A program made the translations under genes and the position numbers. From NCBI RefSeq assembly GCF_947494125.1, contig NZ_CANLTU010000003.1:124001-188000 (forward strand): a stretch of 64,000 nt of DNA, read 5' to 3'. A model generated the notes under the pieces. The model had not been told where the DNA came from and ran no database searches. It worked only from the letters and a program-made list of their open reading frames with translations. Positions within the stretch are counted from its first letter, which is position 1. Every line of letters starts with the position of its first letter. This document shows, piece after piece, positions 53,881 through 62,574 of the stretch. Source of the stretch: an uncultured Tenacibaculum sp. GTDB taxonomy: Bacteria > Bacteroidota > Bacteroidia > Flavobacteriales > Flavobacteriaceae.

Positions 53881-53902
53881 CCTCACAGATTACTCTGTGA
53901 GG
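53881..53902 (-). terminator. Terminator-like hairpin between maltose phosphorylase and SusA-like genes
   Basis: CCTCACAGA and TCTGTGAGG form a 9-bp stem with a 4-base loop; the reverse strand continues with TTTTTATC, a T-run. It fits within the 43-base gap and would reduce read-through to the surface-enzyme genes. It ends 10 bases before the next start codon. Confidence 0.65.
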
Positions 53903-53913
53903 AATTAATTTAA

Positions 53914-56220
53914 TTACACAGTAATCATACTATTAGGGGTAATCTTTATACTTTTATCTTCAAATAAGACTTCTAAATCTTCTGTTCCGTCTAATTCAAA
54001 CTTTGTTTCTTCCTGATTTACAGATACTTTTAAAATTTGATTTCTAAAGTTTACTTTAAAAGAGTATCCTTTCCATTGTTTTGGAATTTTTGGTTCAAAA
54101 GAAAGTGTATTTCCTTTAATACGCATTCCTCCAAAACCTTCTACAATACTCATCCAAGTTCCTGCCATTGAAGTAATATGTAATCCTTCTTCTACTTCTT
54201 TATTATAATCGTCTAAATCTAAACGAGAAGTACGCAAATAGAATTCATACGCTTGCTCCATTCTACCCAACTTAGCTGCTTGAACACTATGAACACAAGG
54301 AGAAAGTGAACTCTCATGTACAGTAAATGGCTCATAAAAATCAAAATGCTTTTCTAATTCTTCTTTTGAAAAGTGATCTTCAAAGAAATAGAAACCTTGT
54401 AATACATCTGCTTGTTTAATATATGGTGATCTTAATATTCTATCCCAACTCCATTTTTGATTAATTGGTCGATGAGACTTATCTAAATCTGCTACTGAAA
54501 CCAATTCTTTATCTAAAAAACCATCTTGTTGTAAAAATACATTATGCTTTTCTGAATATGGAAAATACATGTTCTTTGCTACTTCTTTCCATTTCGCTAA
54601 TTCTGTATCGTTAAAACTTACTTTTTCTTTTATTCTAATGTAATCTGAAATATGTTCTTTTTGAACTTTCTCAATAGACTCTAAAGCATACTCAATACAC
54701 CATTTTGCAGCATAATTGGTATACCAGTTGTTATTTACATTATTTTCGTATTCATTTGGTCCTGTTACTCCTAGAATAACATACTTATCTCTTGCCGATG
54801 AAAATGTTGCTCTTTGTTGCCAAAAACGTGCAATTCCAATTAAAACTTCTAATCCTTTTTCTGGGATATAAGATTCATCATTAGTATATCTTTCATAATT
54901 ATAAATAGCAAAACTTATGGCTGCATTACGATGAATCTCTTCAAAAGTAATTTCCCACTCATTATGGCATTCTTCTCCATTCATAGTTACCATTGGATAT
55001 AATGCTGCCCCATTATTAAATCCTAATTTCTCAGCATTCTCAATAGCTCTATCTAAATGTTGATAACGGTATTCTAATAAGTTTCTTGCTACTTTTTCAT
55101 CTTTAGTTGCCATATAAAATGGTATACAGTATGCCTCTGTATCCCAATAGGTGCTTCCTCCGTATTTTTCTCCTGTAAATCCTTTTGGGCCTATATTCAA
55201 TAAAGGATCTGTACCTAAATATGTTTGATTTAATTGAAAAATATTAAACCTTATTCCTTGTTGCGCTTTTACATCTCCAGAAATAGTTATATCTGCAGTT
55301 TCCCAAATCTTTGCCCAAGATTTTTTCTGTAATTCTAACAAATCATTAAATCCTAATGATGTTGCTTTCGTTAAAACAGATTTTGCAGCTAAAGTTAGTT
55401 CTGCTTTGTCATGATTTCTATCTGCTGTATATCCAGCAAATTTATAAATGGTAAAGCTTTCATTTTTCTTTACTGAAGTACCATAGTTAAACGAAATATT
55501 TTTATCAGTTTTAACTACTTCTGGGTCAATATTTATTTTTTCTTCGTTCAATTCAAATTGAGATTCCATGAAAGTACAAGTATGAAAATCTGTTTTCATT
55601 GTATGTGCCTCTATAAAAGCTTGAGAACCTTCTGAAGAAACACTTAAAGTATTCCAAAATTGAGCATCCCAATTTGTATCTTCATTTGTAATTTCACTAT
55701 CTAAATAAGGTTCAAAATTAATTGTTGCATCTGAACTTAAAGGTGTAATTGTATATTTTATAGCTCCTACTTCATCTAATTCTAAACTTAAAAAACGCTT
55801 TGCTTTTACAGCTATTTCTATTCCGCTTTTTAAAGTTGCTTTGAAGGTTCTTGCTAACCAACCTTCCTTCATATTCAATTCTCTTCTAAACTCTGTAACT
55901 TTCAAACACGTATTTAAATCTACCTGTTCTCCATTTACTTTTACATTAATTCCTATCCAGTTTGGAGCATTTAAAACTTTTGCAAAGTATTCTGGATATC
56001 CATTCTTCCACCAACCTACTCTTGTTTTATCTGGATAATAAACTCCAGCTATATAACTTCCCTGAAAAGTTTCTCCTGTATACGTTTCTTCAAAATTGGC
56101 ACGTTGCCCCATTGCTCCATTTCCTATACTGAAAAGGCTTTCTGAAGATTTTACACGTTCTGTATTAAATCCTTCTTCTATAATACTCCATTCGTTGGAT
56201 TTGATATAATCTTGATTCAT
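53914..56220 (-). CDS. GH65 maltose phosphorylase
   Basis: A 768-residue cytoplasmic enzyme without signal peptide. Domains: N-terminal beta-sandwich (about 1-270), linker helices, (alpha/alpha)6 barrel (about 320-690) and a small C-terminal beta domain. The segment GEECHNEWEITFEEIHRN (near residue 415) holds the general acid Glu of the GH65 phosphorylases. The enzyme converts maltose and phosphate to glucose and beta-glucose 1-phosphate, which the neighbouring beta-phosphoglucomutase then uses. Related GH65 enzymes act on trehalose or kojibiose; the pairing with pgmB and a starch locus favours maltose. It starts 45 bases after pgmB ends. Confidence 0.9.
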   Translation of the reverse strand: MNQDYIKSNEWSIIEEGFNTERVKSSESLFSIGNGAMGQRANFEETYTGETFQGSYIAGVYYPDKTRVGWWKNGYPEYFAKVLNAPNWIGINVKVNGEQVDLNTCLKVTEFRRELNMKEGWLARTFKATLKSGIEIAVKAKRFLSLELDEVGAIKYTITPLSSDATINFEPYLDSEITNEDTNWDAQFWNTLSVSSEGSQAFIEAHTMKTDFHTCTFMESQFELNEEKINIDPEVVKTDKNISFNYGTSVKKNESFTIYKFAGYTADRNHDKAELTLAAKSVLTKATSLGFNDLLELQKKSWAKIWETADITISGDVKAQQGIRFNIFQLNQTYLGTDPLLNIGPKGFTGEKYGGSTYWDTEAYCIPFYMATKDEKVARNLLEYRYQHLDRAIENAEKLGFNNGAALYPMVTMNGEECHNEWEITFEEIHRNAAISFAIYNYERYTNDESYIPEKGLEVLIGIARFWQQRATFSSARDKYVILGVTGPNEYENNVNNNWYTNYAAKWCIEYALESIEKVQKEHISDYIRIKEKVSFNDTELAKWKEVAKNMYFPYSEKHNVFLQQDGFLDKELVSVADLDKSHRPINQKWSWDRILRSPYIKQADVLQGFYFFEDHFSKEELEKHFDFYEPFTVHESSLSPCVHSVQAAKLGRMEQAYEFYLRTSRLDLDDYNKEVEEGLHITSMAGTWMSIVEGFGGMRIKGNTLSFEPKIPKQWKGYSFKVNFRNQILKVSVNQEETKFELDGTEDLEVLFEDKSIKITPNSMITV

Positions 56221-56264
56221 TTTAAATCATTCTATTTTTTAAAACTCTAAGTAAGTTTTGTTTT

Positions 56265-56918
56265 CTATTTCTTAATTAACTCTTTTAAAAAGTCTACACT
56301 TATCTCTGTAAAATCATTAAAGACATAATCTGCTTCCTTTAAAACTTCTTTTTCTCCAATACCTATTGATATCATACTTGCATTATTAGCTGCTTGCACC
56401 CCTGCTAAAGAATCTTCAAAAACAATACAATTCTCCGGTGCTACTTCTAATAATTTTGCTGCATTTAAAAACACTTCTGGATCTGGTTTTGCATTTGACA
56501 CATCATTACCATCAACAATAGCGTTAAAATTCGAGATCAAATTAACTTTTTCTAAAATTTGTCTAGCATTTTTACTTGCTGAACCCAATGATATTGGCTG
56601 CTGTTCTTTTATTAAATAGTTTAATATTTTAGGAACATCTGGCAAAATCTCACTTTCATCCATCTTAGCTATATAACTCAAATAATCATTATTTTTTTTT
56701 GCCATGAGTTCCATAAATTCATCTTGAGAGATTGTTTTATTTCCCCAAGACAATATTTTTTCTAAAGATTTTACTCTACTTACTCCTTTTAATTGTTCGT
56801 TTTGAGTTTCTGTAAAATCTATCCCTATATCATTTGCAAGTTTTTTCCATGCTAAAAAATGATATTTCGCGGTATCTACTATGACACCGTCTAAATCGAA
56901 TATAAATCCTTTCTTCAT
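56265..56918 (-). CDS. pgmB: Beta-phosphoglucomutase
   Basis: A 217-residue HAD-superfamily enzyme. The catalytic motif FDLDGVIVDTAKYHFLAWKK contains the nucleophile D8 and acid/base D10, followed by the cap domain, KGVSRVKSLEKIL (substrate-binding loop), SLGSASKNA and the metal-binding end VFEDSLAGVQAANNA. It interconverts beta-glucose 1-phosphate and glucose 6-phosphate, feeding glycolysis. The start is 1 base before the transporter gene ends, so they are coupled, and it lies directly upstream of the GH65 gene. Confidence 0.93.
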   Translation of the reverse strand: MKKGFIFDLDGVIVDTAKYHFLAWKKLANDIGIDFTETQNEQLKGVSRVKSLEKILSWGNKTISQDEFMELMAKKNNDYLSYIAKMDESEILPDVPKILNYLIKEQQPISLGSASKNARQILEKVNLISNFNAIVDGNDVSNAKPDPEVFLNAAKLLEVAPENCIVFEDSLAGVQAANNASMISIGIGEKEVLKEADYVFNDFTEISVDFLKELIKK

Positions 56919-56919
56919 T

Positions 56920-58296
56920 TTATTCTTCTACTGTTTGATATGTAATTGCTTTGGGATTTGTAATTAAAAAGTTTGCTAACCCGGCTAATAATAAACTTAT
57001 ACCCGCTACAGTCATAGCGTTAATAGCTTGTTCTCCCAATAAACCAGATATAAAATTAACTCCCCCAAGAGCTGCAACTATTTGTGGTATTACAATAAAC
57101 ATGTTAAATATTCCCATAATTACCCCCATTTTTTTAGGATCTACAGAACTTGATAACATTGCATATGGCATTGATAATATACTTCCCCAAGAAAAACCTA
57201 TTAAAATAAATGAGATTGTTAAATACTCTGGTGATGGTATAAACTTCATCATTAAGAAACCTAATCCCCCAAGGATTAAAGAAACCATGTGCACATATTT
57301 TCTATTAATTCTTCTTTTTGATGTATACAACACTAATAACAAAGCAAAAACCATAGATGATAATCCATATGTCCCCATATACGACCCTACTAAATTTGAC
57401 GATTTTTGAAATGCAGTATTGGCTATATTAAAAGCTTCTGCTTGTGCAGTTACTGCCATATCATAATTAGCTTCAATTGGTGCTGGTGTATTAAATACAT
57501 GCTCGGTAAGTGCTGGATTTGCCATACTCCACATTGTAAAAAAAGCAAACCAACTAAAAAATTGTATTACCCCTAACCTTTTCATTGTTGAAGGCATACT
57601 TCCTATATTATTTAAAATATCAGGTATAAATTGGTTCTTTTTTGCCTTTTCTTTTTCAAAAGCCTCCATATCTTCTGGTGGATACTCTGATGTAGTAAAA
57701 ACTGTGTATAGAATGCTTATTAAGAATACAAAAGCTCCAATAGCAAAAGCTACTTTTACAGACATTGGTACAACTCCTAAAGTAGCTGAATCACTTACTC
57801 CGAATTGTGATACCATCCACGGTAAATTACTTGCCACCCAGGTACCAATTCCTATTATTAAAGTTTGTACAACAAAACCATAAGAACGTTGCGATTCTGG
57901 TAATTTATCTGCAACCAAAGCCCTAAATGGCTCCATAGACACGTTAATAGAAGCATCAAGAATCCAAAGAAATCCTGCTGCCATCCATAATGCTGATGAA
58001 TGTGGCACAAAAAATAATGCTAGTGAGCTTAAAACTGCTCCTATTAAAAAATAAGGACGCCTTCTTCCCCATTTCACACTCCATGTCCTATCACTTAAAT
58101 ATCCTATAATAGGTTGTACTAATAATCCTGTTAATGGAGCGGCAATCCAAAGCATTGGAATGTCATCCTTAGCAGCACCAAGAGTTTGAAATATTCGAGA
58201 CATAAAGCCTCCTTGTAAGGCAAAACCGAACTGAATCCCTAGGAAACCGAAACTCATGTTCCAAATTTCCCAAAAACTTAATTTACGCTTATTCAT
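56920..58296 (-). CDS. MFS-type maltose/oligosaccharide transporter
   Basis: A 458-residue inner-membrane protein with about twelve helices. It has the loop motif YLSDRTWSVKWGRRRPYFLI (residues about 63-82), typical of the glycoside-pentoside-hexuronide/SLC45-like group, and the N-terminal helix FGFLGIQFGFALQGGFMSRI. It probably carries maltose or maltodextrin from periplasm to cytoplasm, supplying the GH65 phosphorylase. It is the first gene of the cytoplasmic unit, 135 bases from the LacI gene. Substrate identity is inferred from neighbours. Confidence 0.87.
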   Translation of the reverse strand: MNKRKLSFWEIWNMSFGFLGIQFGFALQGGFMSRIFQTLGAAKDDIPMLWIAAPLTGLLVQPIIGYLSDRTWSVKWGRRRPYFLIGAVLSSLALFFVPHSSALWMAAGFLWILDASINVSMEPFRALVADKLPESQRSYGFVVQTLIIGIGTWVASNLPWMVSQFGVSDSATLGVVPMSVKVAFAIGAFVFLISILYTVFTTSEYPPEDMEAFEKEKAKKNQFIPDILNNIGSMPSTMKRLGVIQFFSWFAFFTMWSMANPALTEHVFNTPAPIEANYDMAVTAQAEAFNIANTAFQKSSNLVGSYMGTYGLSSMVFALLLVLYTSKRRINRKYVHMVSLILGGLGFLMMKFIPSPEYLTISFILIGFSWGSILSMPYAMLSSSVDPKKMGVIMGIFNMFIVIPQIVAALGGVNFISGLLGEQAINAMTVAGISLLLAGLANFLITNPKAITYQTVEE

Positions 58297-58322
58297 TATC
58301 GTAATTAATTAGTTTATACTAC

Positions 58323-58342
58323 GATAAGCGCTATGACTTATC
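58323..58342. promoter_or_regulatory. Weak dyad upstream of the transporter gene
   Basis: GATAAG (58323-58328) and CTTATC (58337-58342) form an inverted repeat with an 8-base spacer, 27 bases before the transporter start. It differs from the CGAAAACG half-site at 59521 and could be coincidental. Confidence 0.2.
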
Positions 58343-58431
58343 TATTTATGTGTGGAATATAAATTATTGATAAGTCTTTTTGTCGTGATAAAGATATAAT
58401 TTAGATCTTTAATTATAAAAAAAAATCACTA

Positions 58432-59448
58432 TTACGATTTCGTAGATTCTCTAATTTTCAAATTACTAGAGATCACTTTTGTTTGAAACCTTCTATTTTC
58501 ATCTTCATTTTCTATTCTATCAATTAACATTTCTGCAGCTTGTTTTCCCATAGTAAACCCATGTTGAACAACAGTTGTTATTGATGGTGATGAGTATTCA
58601 GATATTAAACCATCTGTAAAACCAACTACAGAAATATCTTCAGGAATTCTCATTCCTTTTTCTTTTGCTATTCTTATAGCTATAGCCGCATAAATTTCGT
58701 TTACTGCAAATACAGCATCTATTTTTTGTTTAAACAACTCATTTATTTGTGTATAGATATCTCTATCTTCATCTACTTCTATAATTAAGTTTTTATCTAT
58801 ATCTTCACCTACTTCTTTTAATGCTTTCTCATAACCTTGTTCTCTATGTAAACCAACTGTAACATGCTCTGGAGTAGTTACAATTGCAATATTCTTACAT
58901 CCTAAATCTAATAAATGTTTCGTTGCTTTATAACCCGCTCCAATATCGTCTACAATTACTTTGTCACAATTTATAGAAGAATGTGTTCTATCAAACAAAA
59001 CTAAAGGAACTTCATTAGATGTTAATCTTTCAAAGTGTGAAAAAGTATTATTCTCTAAAGTTTCTTTTGCTATAGATACTAATAAACCATCAACGCTTCC
59101 GTTTGTTAATACATCTATGGTTTCAGCTTCTTTTTGTTCATTATTATTAGAAAAACAAACCATTATGTTATACCCCTTCTTATTTGCTTCATCTTCTATA
59201 CCTTTTATTACTGTGGAGAAAAAATGATGTACAATTTTGGGTAAAATAATACCAATAACTTTCGTCTTTTGATTTCTTAATTGTAATGCTAAGTTATTAG
59301 GTCTATAGTTATAATAATCTGCGTATGCTTTTATACGATCTTTAGTTTCCTTACTAATCTCATAGCTATCTCTTAAGGCCTTAGAAACTGTAGACACTGA
59401 CACTCCTAACTCCTTTGCTATTATCTTTATGGTAATTTTTGGCTTCAT
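58432..59448 (-). CDS. LacI-family transcriptional regulator of the maltodextrin locus
   Basis: A 338-residue regulator. The N-terminal helix-turn-helix KIIAKELGVSVSTVSKALRD and hinge helix (YRPNNLALQLRNQKTKVIGI) are followed by a periplasmic-binding-protein-like sensor domain (about 60-335, VVDDIGAGYKATKHLLDLGC). It is divergent from susC and lies upstream of the transporter gene, with a perfect CGAAAACGTTTTCG dyad in the gap, the kind of site bound by LacI proteins. The inducer is probably maltose or a maltodextrin; that is inference. Confidence 0.9.
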   Translation of the reverse strand: MKPKITIKIIAKELGVSVSTVSKALRDSYEISKETKDRIKAYADYYNYRPNNLALQLRNQKTKVIGIILPKIVHHFFSTVIKGIEDEANKKGYNIMVCFSNNNEQKEAETIDVLTNGSVDGLLVSIAKETLENNTFSHFERLTSNEVPLVLFDRTHSSINCDKVIVDDIGAGYKATKHLLDLGCKNIAIVTTPEHVTVGLHREQGYEKALKEVGEDIDKNLIIEVDEDRDIYTQINELFKQKIDAVFAVNEIYAAIAIRIAKEKGMRIPEDISVVGFTDGLISEYSSPSITTVVQHGFTMGKQAAEMLIDRIENEDENRRFQTKVISSNLKIRESTKS

Positions 59449-59520
59449 ATTTTACAAAACTGATAAATTTTTCGTTTAATATTATCGATATGTTAAGTTA
59501 AAGTAAAAAAGTTATTAACA

Positions 59521-59534
59521 CGAAAACGTTTTCG
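59521..59534. promoter_or_regulatory. LacI-type operator in the lacI-susC gap
   Basis: CGAAAACGTTTTCG is a perfect 14-bp palindrome with the central CG typical of LacI-family sites. A second, outer inverted pair surrounds it: ATTAACAC (59514-59521) and GTGTTAAT (59537-59544), offset by 2 bases from the centre. It lies 111 bases before the susC start codon and 73 bases before the lacI start. Confidence 0.75.
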
Positions 59535-59645
59535 TAGTGTTAATAGTACTTAGATAGACATTTTAATGACTACCTTCACGGGGTGGAATTTAAATTATTG
59601 ATTGCTTATAAATCAAATTTACAGTTATTATTTAATAATTTATAC

Positions 59646-62564
59646 ATGAAAAATTTAAAATTATTGTTCAGTGGAATTCTACTACTTTCCTCTATAACAA
59701 TGTTTGCTCAACAAACTGTTACAGGTAAGGTCACAGAAAAAGCCACAGGCGAATCTTTGCCAGGTGTAAGTATTATCATAAAAGGAACAGTCAAAGGGAC
59801 TGAAACCGATTTTAATGGTAATTACAGTCTAGAAAATGTTAAACCTACAGACATCCTAATTTACTCTTTTATAGGCTTAAAAACAAAAGAAATTTTAGTA
59901 GGTAATCAAACAAGCATTACTATTACTTTAGAAAACGACGATCAAAACTTAGATGAAGTTGTTGTAATTGGTTATGGTACTACTACAGTTAAAGATGCAA
60001 CTGGTTCTGTAGAAGCTATAACATCAAAAGATTTTACAAAAGGTAACGTTGTTACTCCTGAAAATCTATTAAGCGGTAGAGTTTCTGGTGTAGAAGTTAA
60101 AACAAGTGGAGCTCCAGGTTCTGGATCACAAATTACTATCCGTGGAGGTTCATCAATTACTGCTTCAAACACTCCCCTAATTGTTATAGATGGTTTGCCT
60201 ATTGAAGAAAATAGTGTAGCAGGTTCTCGTGGTGTTTTAGCTAATATAAACCCAAATGACATTGAATCATTCTCTGTTTTAAAAGATGCTTCTGCAACTG
60301 CCATTTATGGTTCTCGTGCTTCTAATGGTGTTATTATTATTACCACTAAAAAAGGTAAAAAAGACTTCACGTTAGATCTAGATTACCAATTTACTTATGG
60401 TGAAGTTAGAAATAGAATTAATGTTTTCTCTGCTGACGCATTTAGAAATATAATTCAACAAAAAAGGCCAGGAGATGTTGGTTTATTAGGAACAGCTAAT
60501 ACAAATTGGCAAAATGAAATTTTTAGAACAACAGGTTCTTCTTTAACAAACTTAACTGCAAAAGGTCAAATTTTTGGAGCAATACCAACAAGATTATCTT
60601 TAGGTTTTGCTAATCAAGAAGGAAGTTTATTAACATCAAATTTTGATAGAAAAACTATATCGTTATCGATGAATCCTTCTTTTTTAAACGATCATTTAAA
60701 AATAAACTTAAACTATAATAGAAATTTTGAAGATAGTCGATTTGGTGATTCTGGTCAAATAGGTGCTGCTTTACGCTATGACCCTACACAACCAGTTTAC
60801 GATGCTTCTTCTCCTTTTGGAGGTTTTTATCAACATAGAAACGGAAACTTAGTGTTAAACGGAACACAAAACCCTGTTGCGGCTTTATTATTAGCCAATA
60901 GTTACGGTAAAGTGTTTAGACATTTTGGAAATTTAAATTTTGATTATAAATTTCACTTTTTCCCAGATTTAAGAGCTGTTGTTAATGTTGGTTTTGATAA
61001 AGCTGAGGGAAAAACTTCTTACACAAACGCATTTGATATAGGAAACGCAGATGAAACATTACGTTTTGCAGGTATAGAATCTTCTAGTTACTCAGAAAGA
61101 AGTAACCAACTATTAGATGGGTATTTAAATTATACTAAAAAACTAGAGAAAGTAAGCTTCGATGTTACTGCTGGGTATTCTTACCAAAAATTTAAAAATT
61201 TTGGAGGAGGTTCAGGAAATATATTAAATCCAACATCTTTTGCTACAACATTTGCAGATCCTAATGTTGTTAATATTGGTTTCTTTGGTAGAATAAAAGT
61301 AGATTATTTAAATAAATATTTACTTACCTTAAATTATCGTAAAGATGGAACTTCTCGTTTTAGTAGTGAAAATCGTTGGGGTGATTTTGGAGGTGCTGCC
61401 TTGGCTTGGAAAATAAGCGAAGAAGATTTCTTAAAAGACTCTGAGGTTATATCTAGTTTAAAATTGAGAGCTAGTTATGGTTTAACAGGGCAACAAAACT
61501 TGCCTGGAGTAAATGATATTTATTTAAATAGATATCGTTTTGGGAATCAAAACTCACAATTCCAATTTGGAAATAACGTTATTAAAGCTACAATTCCATC
61601 AGTAATTAATCCAAATTTAAAATGGGAAGAAACTGCTACTTTAGAATTTGGTATTGATTATGGATTATTCAATGATAGATTTGATGGTTCTTTAAATTAT
61701 TTTAATAAAAAATCAACCGACTTATTATTCAATACTGGTTTACCAGATGGTATTAACTTTAGTAACCAAGTAATACAAAATGTGGGAGATTTAGAAATAA
61801 AAGGTATTGAGTTTACTTTTAATGGTGATATTTTAAAATCCGAAGATTTTAACTGGAATTTCACTTCCAATGCAACGTACCTAGATAGAAAAATTACTGC
61901 TTTAGCTAATAATAGTGATATTAGAACTGGAGGGACTGCAGGTGGTACTGGTAATACAATACAACTTTTAAGAGAAGGGTTTGCCCCAAGTTCTTTTTAT
62001 GTATTTAAACAATTATACAACAGTGCTGGTAAACCTATAGAAGGTTCTTATGCAGATTTAAATGGTGATGGTATTATAAATGATAACGATCGTTATTTAA
62101 AAGAAAATCCAGCAGCAGATATGATCTTTGGTTTCCAATCTAATTTTAATTATAAGAACTTTGATTTATCTTTTAATTTAAGAGCAAATATTGGTAATCA
62201 TGTATATAACAATGTAAATTCTGCGAGAGCTCAATATGCGTTATTACAAGACAATGCTTTATTAGGAAACATTCCTACTTCTGTATTAGCTACCGATTTT
62301 ATAAATACTTCAGATGTTTTAAACTCTGATATTTATATAGAAAACGCTTCTTTCTTAAAAATGGATAATATAACTATAGGATATACATTCGATAGACCTA
62401 TTAAAAAGTTTTCTAAAAATAGTATTCGTATTTGGGCAGGTATGCAAAATGTATTTACAATTACAAACTATAGTGGTTTAGATCCTGAAGTTTTCGGAGG
62501 ACTTGACAATACAATTTACCCAAGACCTAGAAACTTCCTTATCGGTACTAATATTAAATTTTAA
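59646..62564 (+). CDS. susC: SusC-type TonB-dependent outer-membrane transporter
   Basis: A SusC/RagA-family porin of 972 residues from the ATG at 59646, which gives a proper signal peptide (LLFSGILLLSSITMFAQ); a longer frame from a GTG at 59583 would hide it. After the signal comes a carboxypeptidase-regulatory-like domain (about 22-110), the TonB-box region DEVVVIGYGTT, a plug (about 120-225, ending IYGSRASNGVIIITTKKGKK) and a 22-strand beta-barrel to the end (RPRNFLIGTNIKF). It would import maltodextrins together with the SusD partner encoded 10 bases downstream. Regulation by the LacI protein is likely. Confidence 0.95.
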   Translation: MKNLKLLFSGILLLSSITMFAQQTVTGKVTEKATGESLPGVSIIIKGTVKGTETDFNGNYSLENVKPTDILIYSFIGLKTKEILVGNQTSITITLENDDQNLDEVVVIGYGTTTVKDATGSVEAITSKDFTKGNVVTPENLLSGRVSGVEVKTSGAPGSGSQITIRGGSSITASNTPLIVIDGLPIEENSVAGSRGVLANINPNDIESFSVLKDASATAIYGSRASNGVIIITTKKGKKDFTLDLDYQFTYGEVRNRINVFSADAFRNIIQQKRPGDVGLLGTANTNWQNEIFRTTGSSLTNLTAKGQIFGAIPTRLSLGFANQEGSLLTSNFDRKTISLSMNPSFLNDHLKINLNYNRNFEDSRFGDSGQIGAALRYDPTQPVYDASSPFGGFYQHRNGNLVLNGTQNPVAALLLANSYGKVFRHFGNLNFDYKFHFFPDLRAVVNVGFDKAEGKTSYTNAFDIGNADETLRFAGIESSSYSERSNQLLDGYLNYTKKLEKVSFDVTAGYSYQKFKNFGGGSGNILNPTSFATTFADPNVVNIGFFGRIKVDYLNKYLLTLNYRKDGTSRFSSENRWGDFGGAALAWKISEEDFLKDSEVISSLKLRASYGLTGQQNLPGVNDIYLNRYRFGNQNSQFQFGNNVIKATIPSVINPNLKWEETATLEFGIDYGLFNDRFDGSLNYFNKKSTDLLFNTGLPDGINFSNQVIQNVGDLEIKGIEFTFNGDILKSEDFNWNFTSNATYLDRKITALANNSDIRTGGTAGGTGNTIQLLREGFAPSSFYVFKQLYNSAGKPIEGSYADLNGDGIINDNDRYLKENPAADMIFGFQSNFNYKNFDLSFNLRANIGNHVYNNVNSARAQYALLQDNALLGNIPTSVLATDFINTSDVLNSDIYIENASFLKMDNITIGYTFDRPIKKFSKNSIRIWAGMQNVFTITNYSGLDPEVFGGLDNTIYPRPRNFLIGTNIKF

Positions 62565-62574
62565 TACTAAAAAA

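Noticed and set aside
59583..59645. Upstream GTG start for SusC
   Set aside because: It adds 21 residues before the signal peptide and no such extension is expected; the ATG at 59646 gives a normal signal sequence.
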